A DNA stretch of 64,000 bases from Ensifer adhaerens (GCF_020035535.1 NZ_CP083351.1:186001-250000), one strand, 5' to 3'; shown: positions 34,880-43,501, counted from the first letter of the stretch. Translations and numbers: made by a program. Notes: generated by a model from the letters alone, not told the origin.

Positions 34880-35779
34880 TCAGTCCAACATGACCATCTT
34901 TGCCGCGACCTGCTCCTCGAAGAACTTGGAGAATGACGCAATCCTTGGCGGGAGGGTTTGGTAGGGCGGGTAGAACAGCGTCAGCCACAGTTCCGGCGGC
35001 GCCCATCCCTTGAAGACGTGGACAAGGCGACCGCTACTGATGTGATCGGCGATGTTGAATCCTGGAAGCAGCGCGACACCCGCACCGTCGGCGGCCATGT
35101 CCGCCAGAACCTCTCCGCTGTTCGCGCTGAAGGCTCGACCTGCCGAAATCGCGATGCTTGACGCACCGTCCGACAGCACCCAGTTCTCACGCCGGCTTTC
35201 GCCGCTGTACGCGAGGCAGTCATCGGGCTTCAGTTCGTTCGGGTGCTGCATGTCGACGTATCTGCTTCCGGGAGCGGCAACCAGGATGCGCGGCACCACC
35301 CGGATCTTCCTCCAGATCGTGAACTTGTCCGAAGGCTGCGACGAGATGCGGATCGCCAGATCGTAGTCGTCGTCGACGATGTTCACCAATCCATCGGACA
35401 GCGAAATCTCGAAGCTCATCTTCGGATAGCGTTCCTTGAACCCAGACAGGATCGGCGGCAGCACTGTCTTGCCGAACCATGTCGGCGCACTGATACGCAG
35501 CCGGCCCTCGTCCGACTTGTGTGCGTTCATTACTTCGCGCCGCGCCTCCTCCAGAGTCTTGAACGCTGGCTGGATCTGCGCCGCAAAGATTGCGCCGTCG
35601 GTTGTCAGCGATACCTGTCTTGTCGTGCGAACGAAGAGCTGCACGCCAAGTTCCGCCTCAAGCGCGGCGATCGCCCGTGTGACGGCTGCGGGCGTCATAT
35701 CCAGTTCGCGGGCGACCTGGGCAAAGTTCCGCTTCTCAGCCGCGAGCAGAAAGGTTCGGAGAGCTTTGTAGTCGTTCAT
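34880..35779 (-). CDS. LysR family transcriptional regulator
   Basis: 299 residues. The winged helix-turn-helix is at the N-terminus (MNDYKALRTFLLAAEKRNFA, QVARELDMTPAAVTRAIAAL, EAELGVQLFVRTTRQVSLT). The periplasmic-binding-like effector domain follows from about residue 90. It is divergent from the VOC dioxygenase gene with an operator-like element in the 111-base gap. Three further elements of the same kind lie before other units of the cluster, so it is the likely local regulator. The inducer is unknown. Confidence 0.92.
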   Translation of the reverse strand: MNDYKALRTFLLAAEKRNFAQVARELDMTPAAVTRAIAALEAELGVQLFVRTTRQVSLTTDGAIFAAQIQPAFKTLEEARREVMNAHKSDEGRLRISAPTWFGKTVLPPILSGFKERYPKMSFEISLSDGLVNIVDDDYDLAIRISSQPSDKFTIWRKIRVVPRILVAAPGSRYVDMQHPNELKPDDCLAYSGESRRENWVLSDGASSIAISAGRAFSANSGEVLADMAADGAGVALLPGFNIADHISSGRLVHVFKGWAPPELWLTLFYPPYQTLPPRIASFSKFFEEQVAAKMVMLD

Positions 35780-35791
35780 CTCATTGTTTCA

Positions 35792-35829
35792 TGAATTGCA
35801 ATTCAATCAAAAGGAATATTGCAATTCTG
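35792..35829 (+). promoter_or_regulatory. Operator-like element, copy 2 (lysR / VOC dioxygenase gap)
   Basis: GCAATT, then CAATCAAAAGGAATATT, then GCAATT, with the hexamers 17 bases apart. It sits 12 bases from the lysR start and 61 bases before the VOC ATG, so it could control both directions. Confidence 0.65.
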
Positions 35830-35890
35830 AACGACGATCAACGGGCCTACATTCTTATCAACACCGGAACACAAACCGAGAGGCTTCAGG

Positions 35891-36823
35891 ATGATCAAGG
35901 ACATCAAGGGACTGCACCACGTGACTTCGATGGCATCGGACGCGCGGCAGAACAACCGATTCTTCACCGACACGCTCGGTCTTCGTCGCGTCAAGCAGAC
36001 TGTTAACTTCGACGACCCGAGCGTCTATCACCTCTACTATGGTGACGAGGCGGGCTCGGCCGGAACGGTGATGACCTACTTCCCATTCCCGAACATGATG
36101 CTTGGCCGCCCCGGTGTCGGTGAAGTCGGCGAGACCCAGTTCTCCGTTCCCGAGGGATCGCTGAAGTTCTGGCAGGATCGCTTCACAACCAAAGGCGTGG
36201 ACGGTCTGGAGCGCGATACTGTCTTCGGCGTCGACCGACTCCGTTTCATGGGACCGGACGGCGACAGCTTTGCGCTTATCGAGTCCGCTGACGACAAGCG
36301 TGCTCCATGGCTGGCAGATGGTATTCCAGATGATGCAGCCATCCGCGGTTTCGCTGGCGCGCGCTTCAGCCTGCGCGACACCGCTGCAACGGAGGAGCTG
36401 CTCGGCTTCATGGGCTACGAGCGCGCCGAGAAGGAGGGCGACGTCGTACGCTTCATCATACCCAACGGTAACGGAGCGGACACGATCGATCTACTGGCGT
36501 TGCCAAAGACGCCGTTCGCGCGACAAGGTGCAGGTTCGGTGCACCATATCGCATTCGCCGTCGACAACCGCGAGAAGCAGCTAGAGGTGCGCAAGGCGCT
36601 GATGGACACCGGCTACCAGGTCACCCCCGTCATCGACCGCGATTATTTCTGGGCCATCTACTTCCGCACGCCGGGCGGTATCCTCTTCGAGGTCGCCACA
36701 AACGAGCCTGGATTCAACCGCGACGAGGATACAGCTCACCTCGGGGAAGCCCTTAAACTTCCGGCCAGATACGAGGAATACCGCGAACAGATCCAGGCCA
36801 ATCTCGTGCCGCTGGCGGTATAA
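35891..36823 (+). CDS. VOC-fold ring-cleaving dioxygenase
   Basis: 310 residues with two VOC repeats. The first begins IKGLHHVTSMASDARQNNRF, with FTDTLGLRRVKQTVNFDDP. The second has VHHIAFAVDNREKQLEVRK and FRTPGGILFEVATNEPGF, which supply the His and Glu metal ligands. The length and arrangement match the MhqO/MhqA group of hydroquinone-cleaving dioxygenases, which detoxify quinones and related electrophiles. The RBS is GAGAGGCTTCAGG. It is a single-gene unit driven from the lysR gap. Confidence 0.85.
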   Translation: MIKDIKGLHHVTSMASDARQNNRFFTDTLGLRRVKQTVNFDDPSVYHLYYGDEAGSAGTVMTYFPFPNMMLGRPGVGEVGETQFSVPEGSLKFWQDRFTTKGVDGLERDTVFGVDRLRFMGPDGDSFALIESADDKRAPWLADGIPDDAAIRGFAGARFSLRDTAATEELLGFMGYERAEKEGDVVRFIIPNGNGADTIDLLALPKTPFARQGAGSVHHIAFAVDNREKQLEVRKALMDTGYQVTPVIDRDYFWAIYFRTPGGILFEVATNEPGFNRDEDTAHLGEALKLPARYEEYREQIQANLVPLAV

Positions 36824-36923
36824 GCAGCAGTCACCGAAAGTTTGGAAACAGCGCCGTGATCCGAAAGGATCGCGGCGTTCTTCCGTTTCTAACGTGCCCT
36901 CCAAGCAACCATTGTTGCAAATA

Positions 36924-36956
36924 TAGCAATTCAATCAAAATTTTTATTGCAATTCC
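36924..36956 (+). promoter_or_regulatory. Operator-like element, copy 3 (before the isochorismatase-like gene)
   Basis: GCAATT, then CAATCAAAATTTTTATT, then GCAATT. A further TTGCAA lies 6 bases upstream (36915-36920). It is 182 bases before ATG 37138. Confidence 0.65.
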
Positions 36957-37137
36957 TCGGGTGGTAGCGACGCGGTAAGTTTGTTTTCAGCCGCCAAGAC
37001 GACGAGTGCATCGGCCCGGAACGGAGCCAGCAACACTCAAAGAATTGCAGAGCGAGCGCCGCTCGACGGCGTCCGATCGACCGCTGCTGACCATTTTCTG
37101 GCACCGCACACGGGCCGCAACCGAAGAGGAAAGAACC

Positions 37138-37827
37138 ATGTCCAAGCTTGAAGTCCTGACCCCGGCGAACAGCCAGCTCATCTTCATTGACCAGCAGCCG
37201 CAGATGGCCTTCGGTGTCCAGTCGATTGACCGCCAGACGTTGAAGAACAATGTCGTCGGCCTCGCCAAGGCCGCCAGGATCTTCGATATCCCGACCACGA
37301 TCACCACGGTCGAGACGCAATCCTTCTCTGGCAACACCTTTCCCGAACTCCTTGCCGTTTTCCCGGAGAACGACCTCCTCGAGCGCACGTCGATGAACTC
37401 CTGGGACGATCAGAACGTCCGTGACGCTCTGGCGAAGAATGCCTCCACCGGCCGGAAGAAGATCGTCGTCTCCGGTCTCTGGACCGAGGTCTGCAACACT
37501 ACTTTTGCTCTTTCCGCTCTCCATGATGTTCCGGAATACGAGATCTACATGGTCGCCGATGCTTCCGGCGGCACTTCGGCGGACGCGCACAAGTACGCGA
37601 TGGACCGGCTGGTGCAGGCAGGCGTGATCCCGGTCACCTGGCAGCAGGTCCTGCTCGAATGGCAGCGCGATTGGGCGCGGAAGGAAACCTACGATGCGGT
37701 CACCACGCTGGTGAAGGAGCATTCCGGCGCCTACGGCATGGGCATCGACTACGCCTACACGATGGTTCATGGCGCAGAAGAACGCGTCAGGCATGGCAAG
37801 CGCATCGGCCCGAACCCCGCAAAGTAG
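37138..37827 (+). CDS. Isochorismatase-family cysteine hydrolase
   Basis: 229 residues from ATG 37138 with GAGGAAAG upstream. The catalytic set is D18 (LIFIDQQPQM), a Lys near 106-108 and C119 (VVSGLWTEVCNTTFAL). The segments TITTVETQSFSGNTFPE and ADASGGTSADAHKYAMDRL fit the group annotated as YcaC-like hydrolases. The family cleaves amides or vinyl ethers; the substrate is unknown. It is followed by an XapX and a Tat amidohydrolase gene. Confidence 0.85.
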   Translation: MSKLEVLTPANSQLIFIDQQPQMAFGVQSIDRQTLKNNVVGLAKAARIFDIPTTITTVETQSFSGNTFPELLAVFPENDLLERTSMNSWDDQNVRDALAKNASTGRKKIVVSGLWTEVCNTTFALSALHDVPEYEIYMVADASGGTSADAHKYAMDRLVQAGVIPVTWQQVLLEWQRDWARKETYDAVTTLVKEHSGAYGMGIDYAYTMVHGAEERVRHGKRIGPNPAK

Positions 37828-37891
37828 GGCCCCGATCCAACCGCTCCGGTCACACGGTCGGAGTGGCCCTTTCGCAACCGGAGATCATCCC

Positions 37892-38170
37892 ATGAAGCTC
37901 TACCTCCTATCGCTAGGCGCAGGCCTGCTTGTTGGCATCGTCTACAGCCTGCTCAATGTCCGCTCACCCGCGCCGCCCGTTATCGCCCTCGTTGGCCTTT
38001 TGGGCATCCTGGTCGGCGAACAGATCATCCCGCTCGCGAAATCTCTCTGGACGAGGGAACCGGCGGCCATTTCATGGATCCATCAGATCAAGCCACACAT
38101 GTTCGGTCATCTGCCGAAGGGCAACGAGGTTGCTCATCAGACGAAGGTTCATGTAGGGGAGCGGAGCTGA
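37892..38170 (+). CDS. XapX domain (DUF1427) small membrane protein
   Basis: 92 residues. The XapX domain is LYLLSLGAGLLVGIVYSLLN, then VRSPAPPVIALVGLLGILVG and EQIIP, two membrane helices. The C-terminal half is soluble and His-rich. XapX proteins often accompany amidohydrolases and xanthosine genes. The stop overlaps the amidohydrolase start at base 38170. Confidence 0.8.
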   Translation: MKLYLLSLGAGLLVGIVYSLLNVRSPAPPVIALVGLLGILVGEQIIPLAKSLWTREPAAISWIHQIKPHMFGHLPKGNEVAHQTKVHVGERS

Positions 38171-40155
38171 TGACGACGCGTCGATCCTTTCTTGGAGGCG
38201 CATCGAGCCTTGCTTTCTCGAACCTCTTCTCACCGGCGAAAGCCGCCGATCCCAGCCAGACCGGAGTAACCACGGTGCAGCATCCCGACTTGATCCTCCA
38301 CAATGGCCGCGTGACCACTCTTGACCGAACCAATCCGAATGCGACAGCGATCGCCATCAAGGATGGTCTGTTTCTCGAAGTCGGATCCGACAGCGAGATC
38401 ATCGCGCTCGCAGGTTCCAGCACCAGGGTCGTTGATCTCAAGGGCAAGCGTGTCCTGCCCGGTCTCATTGACAACCACACCCACGTCGTGCGCGGTGGCC
38501 TGAACTACAACATGGAACTGCGCTGGGATGGCGTGCGCTCGCTCGCCGACGCCATGGACATGCTGAAGCGCCAAGTGGCGATCACGCCTGCGCCGCAATG
38601 GGTGCGCGTGGTCGGCGGCTTCACCGAACACCAGTTCGCCGAAAAACGCCTCCCCACCATCGAGGAAATCAACTCAGTCGCGCCCGACACGCCTGTCTTC
38701 CTCCTTCATCTCTACGACCGCGCGCTGCTCAACGGCGCCGCTCTTCGTGCCGTCGGATACACCCGCGATACGCCGAACCCGCCTGGCGGCGAGATTACGC
38801 GTGATGCCAGCGGGAACCCCACGGGCATGCTTCTCGCCAAGCCGAATGCAGGCATTCTGTATTCGACACTTGCGAAGGGTCCGAAGCTTCCTCTCGACTA
38901 TCAGGTCAACTCGACCCGCCACTTCATGCGCGAACTCAACCGCCTCGGCGTGACAGGTGTCATCGATGCAGGCGGCGGCTTCCAGAACTATCCCGACGAT
39001 TATGAAGTCATCCAGAAGCTTTCCGACGAGAACCAGATGACGGTACGGCTGGCCTACAACCTCTTCACCCAGAAACCGAAGGAAGAGAAGCAGGACTTCC
39101 TGAACTGGACGCAGTCAGTCAAATACAAGCAGGGCAATGACTACTTCCGCCACAACGGCGCCGGCGAGATGCTCGTCTTCTCGGCCGCCGACTTCGAGGA
39201 CTTCCGCCAGCCGCGTCCGGAGATGGTCCCGGAAATGGAAGGCGAGCTTGAAGAGGTCGTCCGCGTCCTGGCGGAAAACCGCTGGCCCTGGCGTCTGCAT
39301 GCCACCTACGACGAGACGATCTCTCGAGCCCTCGACGTGTTCGAGAAGGTCAACAAGGACATCCCGCTCGAAGGTTTGAACTGGTTCTTCGACCACGCAG
39401 AAACGATCTCCGACCGCTCGATCGACCGGATCGCCGCCCTCGGTGGTGGTATCGCCACGCAGCACCGCATGGCGTATCAGGGCGAATACTTCGTCGAGCG
39501 CTACGGCCACGGCGTCGCGGAAGCGACACCGCCGATCAGGAAGATGCTCGACAAGGGCGTGAACGTCTCGGCTGGCACCGACGCCACCCGCGTCGCCTCC
39601 TATAATCCTTGGGTTTCGCTATCGTGGATGGTGACTGGCAAGACCGTTGGCGGCCTGCAGCTCTATCCGCGGGCCAACTGCCTCGACCGTGAAACCGCGC
39701 TGCGGATGTGGACGGAAAAGGTCACATGGTTCTCCAATGAGGAGGGTAAGAAGGGGCGTATTGAGAAGGGCCAGTTTGCCGACCTCGTGGTGCCGGACAA
39801 GGATTTCTTCTCCTGCGCCGAGGATGAGATCTCCTTCCTGGTATCGGAGCTGACCATGGTCGGCGGCAAGATCGTCTACGGCGCGGGCGACTTCAAGACG
39901 CTGGACGAGAACGACATCCCGCCTGCGATGCCCGACTGGTCGCCTGTCCGCAAATTCGGCGGCTATGCGGCCTGGGGTGAACCGGAAGGGGCGGGCGCTC
40001 GTTCCCTGCGCCGCACCGCGATCTCCACATGCGGATGTGCGAGCGATTGCGGCGTTCACGGCCATGACCACGCCGGTGCCTGGACATCCAAGCTCCCGAT
40101 CGCCGATCTCAAAGGTTTCTTCGGCGCTCTCGGCTGCTCCTGCTGGGCGGTCTGA
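38170..40155 (+). CDS. Tat-exported amidohydrolase (YtcJ-like) with a Cys/His-rich tail
   Basis: 661 residues. The leader TTRRSFLGGASSLAFSNLF is a twin-arginine signal. DLILHNGRVTTLDRTNPNAT and LPGLIDNHTHVVRGG (HxH metal site) open the amidohydrolase domain. WFFDHAETISDRSID and VSAGTDATRVASYNPW complete the metal-binding pattern of the YtcJ group. An unusual C-terminal tail (STCGCASDCGVHGHDHAGAW, then GCSCWAV) holds five Cys and two clustered His, which suggests a metal-binding addition. Substrate unknown. Confidence 0.85.
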   Translation: MTTRRSFLGGASSLAFSNLFSPAKAADPSQTGVTTVQHPDLILHNGRVTTLDRTNPNATAIAIKDGLFLEVGSDSEIIALAGSSTRVVDLKGKRVLPGLIDNHTHVVRGGLNYNMELRWDGVRSLADAMDMLKRQVAITPAPQWVRVVGGFTEHQFAEKRLPTIEEINSVAPDTPVFLLHLYDRALLNGAALRAVGYTRDTPNPPGGEITRDASGNPTGMLLAKPNAGILYSTLAKGPKLPLDYQVNSTRHFMRELNRLGVTGVIDAGGGFQNYPDDYEVIQKLSDENQMTVRLAYNLFTQKPKEEKQDFLNWTQSVKYKQGNDYFRHNGAGEMLVFSAADFEDFRQPRPEMVPEMEGELEEVVRVLAENRWPWRLHATYDETISRALDVFEKVNKDIPLEGLNWFFDHAETISDRSIDRIAALGGGIATQHRMAYQGEYFVERYGHGVAEATPPIRKMLDKGVNVSAGTDATRVASYNPWVSLSWMVTGKTVGGLQLYPRANCLDRETALRMWTEKVTWFSNEEGKKGRIEKGQFADLVVPDKDFFSCAEDEISFLVSELTMVGGKIVYGAGDFKTLDENDIPPAMPDWSPVRKFGGYAAWGEPEGAGARSLRRTAISTCGCASDCGVHGHDHAGAWTSKLPIADLKGFFGALGCSCWAV

Positions 40156-40200
40156 GCAAACTTCAGCTCGGGTGATCTGGTCACCCGAGCATCACTCTAT

Positions 40201-40243
40201 AATTGCAGATTTTGCAATTAAATCGAAACTATTGCTGCAATTG
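40201..40243 (+). promoter_or_regulatory. Operator-like element, copy 4 (before the DoxX gene)
   Basis: GCAATT, then AAATCGAAACTATTGCT, then GCAATT. Copies 1 and 4 share the run AAATCGAAACTATTG exactly. An extra AATTGCA starts at 40201. It ends 72 bases before the DoxX ATG. Confidence 0.65.
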
Positions 40244-40315
40244 TTGGTAAGGCGGCAACCAGACAATATCGCTCCATCGAACGCAGCCGCTCGCGGCGAC
40301 CACGCAGGAGCAGAT

Positions 40316-40757
40316 ATGATCTACCAATCTCTAAAATCCGACTCAGTCCGGAGCGGTTTGGCACGCGTCGTCGCCTCGCCTGTCGTGCGGACAGCTTCGC
40401 TGCTGGCACTTTGCGCAGCCTATATCCAGGGTTCGCTCACCAAGATCTTCGACTTCAATGGCGCGTTGGCGGAGATGGAACATTTCGGCCTGCAGCCGGC
40501 TGCGTTCTTCGCAATCGCCGTTATCGCATTTGAACTGACGGCTTCCGCTCTGGTGATCTCCGGCTTCCTGCGGTGGGCGGGTTCCCTGGCGCTCGCCGGC
40601 TTCACGCTTCTCGCGACCTTTATCGCGTTGCGCTTCTGGGAGATGGCCGGGCCTGGATCGCATGATGGTGGCCAACGCCTTCTTCGAACATCTCGGCCTC
40701 GCTGGCGCATTCCTCTTCGTCGCCGCATTCGACTTATCCAAGGGAGCAGGCAAATGA
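40316..40757 (+). pseudogene. DoxX family membrane protein, frameshifted
   Basis: From ATG 40316 the frame gives a DoxX protein with four helices: ALCAAYIQGSLTKIFDFNGA, ALAEMEHFGLQPAAFF, LVISGFLRWAG and LLATFIALRFWEM. After about 40650 the correct continuation lies in another frame (RMMVANAFFEHLGLAGAFLF, then VAAFDLSKGAGK), ending in a TGA at 40755-40757. One extra G near 40650 explains this. The raw frame instead runs into the MFS fragment. It follows operator copy 4. Confidence 0.8.
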
Positions 40758-40948
40758 GCACCGCAAAACCATCTGGCGGCACCTTCGCTTTTCTCAAGCA
40801 GCCTGTGTTCGCGGTCTTCTGGATCGCAACCGCCCTCGACAATACGAGAAACTTCGTGCGCGATGTTGCGAGCTCCTGGCTGATGACGGACCTGTCGGCA
40901 TCCCCTGCCGCTCGTCCCGGGGGGCAAGGGCTGCCCGAGCAAGGATGA
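40754..40948 (+). pseudogene. MFS transporter N-terminal fragment
   Basis: Starts at ATG 40754 in an ATGA overlap with the repaired DoxX frame. FAFLKQPVFAVFWIATALDN and NFVRDVASSWLMTDLSASPA are the first helix region of an EntS-like MFS exporter. The sequence leaves the family at about 40907 (RPGGQGLPEQG) and stops, so only about 50 of about 400 residues remain. Truncation marks the end of the LysR-linked segment. Confidence 0.75.
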
Positions 40949-41075
40949 TCAACTCTCAAGCAAGCTCGGCCCTTGAAACGCCCGCTTTGCTCACCTACCT
41001 CAGGTCTGCCGGATGCCCCTCTCGGATCCTGGCACGGGAACGATGGTCCACTCATGCGCTGGACCTGGTTCGGTT

Positions 41076-41100
41076 CATATCGCTTCGCAAGGAGGATATG
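41076..41100 (+). promoter_or_regulatory. Orphan ROSE-like hairpin upstream of the Hsp20 triplet
   Basis: CATAT at 41076 pairs with ATATG at 41096, and UCGCU faces AAGGAGG, the ROSE pattern seen at 7341 and 56670. A CTTGAAA box lies at 40972. The coding sequence behind this ribosome site (ATG 41098) is only a short non-Hsp20 frame. The real Hsp20 start is 150 bases further on. Confidence 0.4.
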
Positions 41101-41252
41101 GTCCGGCGACTGCCCGACCTCCCTTGCTTAGCTGTTGTGCGATCCACCGCCTCGGTCCCGTCCCGTCCGTTTCCGACCGTTCGACCTCCGGTCTGCACGT
41201 CCTTTGCACGTTGCAAGGAACGATGGCTGGTTTCATAGGAAGGAGGATGCAC

Positions 41253-41684
41253 ATGCTCGTATCGGATTTTGGCCGCATCGGTTTCGATCCATTTGTGGAA
41301 GTGCGGCACATGCAGCAAGAAATGAATCGGCGCTTGTCCGACATGACAGCCAGAGCCGCCCAGGAGTTTCCCCCCATCACGATCTGGATGGGTGAGGACA
41401 GCGTGGCGGTGACCGCAGAATTGCCTGGAATCGCGCCTGACGAGCTCGATCTCACGGTTCGCGAAAACACGTTGACGTTGAGGGGGCAGCGCCCTCCGAC
41501 GGAGGAGAAGAAACCCGTCTGGCACCGGCGCGAAAGAGTGTACGGAAACTTCTCTCGAACGGTGCAATTGCCTTTCCGCGTCGATCCAGAACAGGTCGAG
41601 GCGCGTTTCGCAAACGGGCTTCTTGAAGTCGAGCTACACCGGCCTGAGACGGATCGGCCGAAGAAGATCCAGATCAAGGCATAA
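41253..41684 (+). CDS. Small heat-shock protein Hsp20 (first of triplet)
   Basis: 143 residues from ATG 41253, six bases after AGGAGG; an in-frame ATG at 41247 is too close to it. The alpha-crystallin domain has ITIWMGEDSVAVTAELPGIA, then LDLTVRENTLTLRGQR and ARFANGLLEVELHRPE. It starts the run of three class-A-like small heat-shock genes separated by 10-26 bases, probably one transcript. Holdase in the cytosol. Confidence 0.9.
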   Translation: MLVSDFGRIGFDPFVEVRHMQQEMNRRLSDMTARAAQEFPPITIWMGEDSVAVTAELPGIAPDELDLTVRENTLTLRGQRPPTEEKKPVWHRRERVYGNFSRTVQLPFRVDPEQVEARFANGLLEVELHRPETDRPKKIQIKA

Positions 41685-41694
41685 GGAGGGAAAA

Positions 41695-42099
41695 ATGGCT
41701 CAGGAACTGAAAACAACCGAACGCCGGGCCCCAAGCAGGCTCGACGGTGGCGAACCGACCCATTCGCGCCCGGTGTTTATCCCGCGAACCGATATCTATG
41801 AGACAGAGGACAATGTCGTGGTTCTTGTCGACATGCCCGGCGTGGCCTCGGAGGGCGTCGACATCACGCTCGAAAAACGGACGCTGGCAATTCGCGGATA
41901 CGCGACGGACCAGCAGCACGACAACTATCGCCAAATCTACGCCGAATATGGCGCGGGCAATTATGAGCGCGTTTTCACCCTGTCGGAAGATATCGATCGG
42001 GACAGTATCGAGGCATCGCAGAAGAATGGCGTGCTGCGGCTGGTCCTGCCGAAGGCTGCGCCGGCAAAGGCGAGGAAGATTAAGCTGAAGATGGCATAA
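41695..42099 (+). CDS. Small heat-shock protein Hsp20 (second of triplet)
   Basis: 134 residues from ATG 41695 with AAGGAGGG upstream. PVFIPRTDIYETEDNVVVLV, then DMPGVASEGVDITLEKRTLA and NGVLRLVLPKAAPAK define the alpha-crystallin core. The N-terminal arm is short and Arg-rich (RRAPSRLDGGEPTHSRP). Sequence differs strongly from its neighbours, consistent with hetero-oligomer forming Hsp20 sets. Confidence 0.9.
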   Translation: MAQELKTTERRAPSRLDGGEPTHSRPVFIPRTDIYETEDNVVVLVDMPGVASEGVDITLEKRTLAIRGYATDQQHDNYRQIYAEYGAGNYERVFTLSEDIDRDSIEASQKNGVLRLVLPKAAPAKARKIKLKMA

Positions 42100-42124
42100 T
42101 TCGTCCGAAGGAAGGAGGTTGGCC

Positions 42125-42625
42125 ATGCAGATTAGAGATCTCATCCCCTGGGGAAATCACAAGGGAAGCGAAATTACGAAGTCAGAAGAGGGAAGCGCCA
42201 TCTTTTCTTTGCAGCGCGACGTGAACCGTCTGTTCGATGATTTCTGGAAGCGGCTCGATCAATCGTTCGGCGCTTTCGGTCGTTGGGATAGCGGCGGGCC
42301 GCGAACGGACGTCACGGAAACTGACAGTGCGCTTGAGGTTTCGGTGGAACTTCCTGGAATTGATCAGAAGGATGTCGAGGTCTCCTTGACGGACAGCGCG
42401 CTCACGATCAAAGGGGAAAAGAAAAGTGAGCAGGAAAAGAGCAAGAAGGGGCATCACTTGTTGGAACGCTCATACGGGTCCTTCTGCCGCTCGATCCCGC
42501 TACCGTCGGGCGTCGACACGGGCAAGGTTGCCGCCCGCTTCAAAGACGGCGTTCTGACCGTGACGGTTCCAAAAACGGAGGAAGCGCTGTCGCGTGTTAG
42601 GAAGATCCAGGTGAAGGCGACCTGA
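42125..42625 (+). CDS. Small heat-shock protein Hsp20 (third of triplet)
   Basis: 166 residues from ATG 42125 with AAGGAGG seven bases before it; a TTG at 42119 is the longer alternative. The N-terminus IRDLIPWGN with SLQRDVNRLFDDFWKRLDQS is typical of the Hsp16.6/class C Hsp20 group. LEVSVELPGIDQKDVEVSLT, GHHLLERSYGSFCRSIPLP and DGVLTVTVPKT complete the domain. Cytosolic holdase. Confidence 0.92.
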   Translation: MQIRDLIPWGNHKGSEITKSEEGSAIFSLQRDVNRLFDDFWKRLDQSFGAFGRWDSGGPRTDVTETDSALEVSVELPGIDQKDVEVSLTDSALTIKGEKKSEQEKSKKGHHLLERSYGSFCRSIPLPSGVDTGKVAARFKDGVLTVTVPKTEEALSRVRKIQVKAT

Positions 42626-42675
42626 GGCCTCACGGTCGGCAGATGCGGCCCACGAAACCGCCGTATCTGTTACGA

Positions 42676-42939
42676 TTACTGCAGAGATCTCGTCCGTGGA
42701 TATGCCATGAGCGAAGCGCGGGCGCGGGCGAGATCTTCTCGAGCGACGGTCAGCATCTGGTCTGCGGTATCCAGAGCCGCGAAAGCAGCCGCGGTCGGAT
42801 TGGGCCGCTCCGCAGTGATGCGAACCCAGACGCGGTCGATTTCAGCAAGAGCCGCGCGAACATTCGCGATCGCTCGTTCGATGGCATCGTAGAGAGCAAT
42901 CTCCTCTTCGGAGACGATTGGCGAATTGTCACCGGTCAT
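42676..42939 (-). CDS. Small helical hypothetical protein
   Basis: 87 residues: SEEEIALYDAIERAIANVRA, ALAEIDRVWVRITAERPN and DTADQMLTVAREDLARARAS. All alpha, charged, no signal. It is convergent with the Hsp20 triplet, 50 bases apart. Not recognised. Confidence 0.5.
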   Translation of the reverse strand: MTGDNSPIVSEEEIALYDAIERAIANVRAALAEIDRVWVRITAERPNPTAAAFAALDTADQMLTVAREDLARARASLMAYPRTRSLQ

Positions 42940-43319
42940 CGATCTCTTGCGTCACCCGGGTCCATTGTGCCTGTTCGAATTGCAAAACTACCACAAAGTG
43001 CGCTCTATGTTAAACCGCCGTGGCGACGATCCGATCGCAGGCGAAACCTCGACAGAAACCGTGCTCCCCGATGGCGGTGTACTAAATGCCGCAAGGCGTG
43101 AAAGTGCAACCATGGAAACGATTGGTGATCGTAGGTTCATTGCCAATCTTCGCCTGCCTCCAACATTTTCCTGCACGGATAGGCTATCTGGTAAAACCGG
43201 ATTCAGCGCGACGGGCTTCGCCCCTCCCGATCAAAGTATAAGCCGAGGAATATTAACGGCGGCCACCAGACCGCCGCCGATCAGGGCAGAGGTGTTGTCT
43301 GCATAAGGGTGAAGGACCT
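42940..43319. other. Intergenic region, no supported gene
   Basis: One + frame is open from 42926 to 43306 but has no ribosome site and its composition is not coding-like. The upstream region of the small frame at 43320 falls here. Confidence 0.35.
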
Positions 43320-43460
43320 ATGCTGGATGTTGCACCAAACGTAACGGCCGCGGACCCGAAAAAATCAGCCCGACAGTCGCCCGGTCCGACCGTGAAATCG
43401 TGGCTAGACCGTCAGAAAGCAGGCGCTCCGGATCAAGTCCTCAGCCTCGCGCCTGAATAG
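43320..43460 (+). CDS. Small Lys/Pro-rich protein (short reading frame)
   Basis: 46 residues: MLDVAPNVTAADPKKSARQS, then PGPTVKSWLDRQKAGAPDQV. GGTGAAGGA lies before the ATG. The composition is coding-like and soluble. No family known. Confidence 0.4.
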   Translation: MLDVAPNVTAADPKKSARQSPGPTVKSWLDRQKAGAPDQVLSLAPE

Positions 43461-43501
43461 ATTTCGGTGCAGCCTTCTCATGTACTTTGTCTTCGCCCGG
43501 A

